Shown here: positions 14,135 to 14,256 of the stretch, piece after piece
Layout: each line of letters opens with the position of its first letter
Numbering within the stretch: position 1 is the first letter of the stretch
Origin: an uncultured Bacteroidales bacterium
GTDB lineage: Bacteria > Bacteroidota > Bacteroidia > Bacteroidales > Muribaculaceae
Direction: 5' to 3'
Assembly (NCBI GenBank): GCA_949123685.1
Contig: CASBHZ010000076.1
Span: forward strand, 1 to 14,256
DNA: 14,256 nt
Translations under genes and position numbers: made by a program
The notes under the pieces: model-generated
Told to the model about the DNA's origin: nothing
Database searches by the model: none
Seen by the model: the letters and a program-made list of their open reading frames with translations, nothing else

Positions 14135-14256
14135 ATGGAGACAGTAAATAGAATACTTCAAGAGAAGATTACAGCACGAATCGCGCCTAATAAAGCAGTA
14201 TTGATTTTTGGTGCTCGCCGTGTTGGTAAAACGGTAATGATGCGTAAAATTGTGGA
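14135..14256 (+). CDS. AAA_14-type ATPase, 5' part only
   Basis: Only the first 40 codons are present; the window ends inside the gene. A Walker A motif, GARRVGKT, is at residues 26-33 after the strand AVLIF. This N terminus is typical of the AAA_14 (PF13173) plus DUF4143 proteins, which are common, often multicopy ATPases in Bacteroidales with no firmly known role. The start is supported by the -7 box 19 nt upstream. Confidence 0.75.
   Translation, partial: METVNRILQEKITARIAPNKAVLIFGARRVGKTVMMRKIV

Overview
The window looks like accessory DNA from a member of the order Bacteroidales (Bacteroides, Parabacteroides, Phocaeicola or a close relative). The evidence is repeated matches to the Bacteroidetes -7 promoter box (TAnnTTTG) just ahead of genes, the near absence of Shine-Dalgarno sequences, an RteC-family regulator next to a RibD/DHFR-like gene (a pairing I associate with CTnDOT-like conjugative transposons), and a Bacteroidales-type tyrosine integrase. 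Base composition changes sharply from gene to gene, so the region is a mosaic.

Layout. Positions 1-609 hold no convincing gene. There is a pair of short repeats at the extreme left that resembles the multiple terminal repeats of IS21-family elements, and a candidate attachment site at 326-357. A -7 box at 610 starts a roughly 140-nt leader that ends in a terminator-like hairpin directly before the first gene. Then come four co-directional genes: a type III-like DNA methyltransferase (mod, 766-3219), its overlapping helicase/nuclease partner (res, 3216-6071), an RloC/PrrC-like ABC-type ATPase with a possible anticodon-nuclease triad (6093-8468), and an AlbA_2/HATPase putative regulator (8547-10055). 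The last carries an out-of-frame 11-bp tandem repeat.

Positions 10056-10855 are unusually rich in repeats: ATCCGACCG copies around a 26-bp perfect palindrome, a perfect 9-bp-arm hairpin, and a 112-bp array with an 8-bp period that abuts a -7-like box and a possible 75-codon ORF. A tyrosine integrase on the minus strand (10915-12162) follows. A second copy of the candidate attachment site (25 of 32 bases identical to the left copy) lies just upstream of it at 12264-12295. I read 326-12295 as a possible 11.9-kb integrase-mobilised defence island.

Right of this lies a conjugative-transposon-like regulatory segment: a structured leader with its own terminator, the RibD/DHFR-like gene (12559-12981), paired TGTTC-N7-GAACA dyads, rteC (13221-13838) and a good terminator. 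The window closes with a promoter and the first 40 codons of an AAA_14-type ATPase.

How the genes may work together: Mod protects the host DNA and Mod-Res cuts unmodified invader DNA. The RloC-like protein could act as a second layer that disables tRNA when DNA restriction is defeated, as proposed for RloC and PrrC linked to other restriction loci. The AlbA_2/HATPase protein may be a regulator or accessory. The functional link is inferred from gene order.
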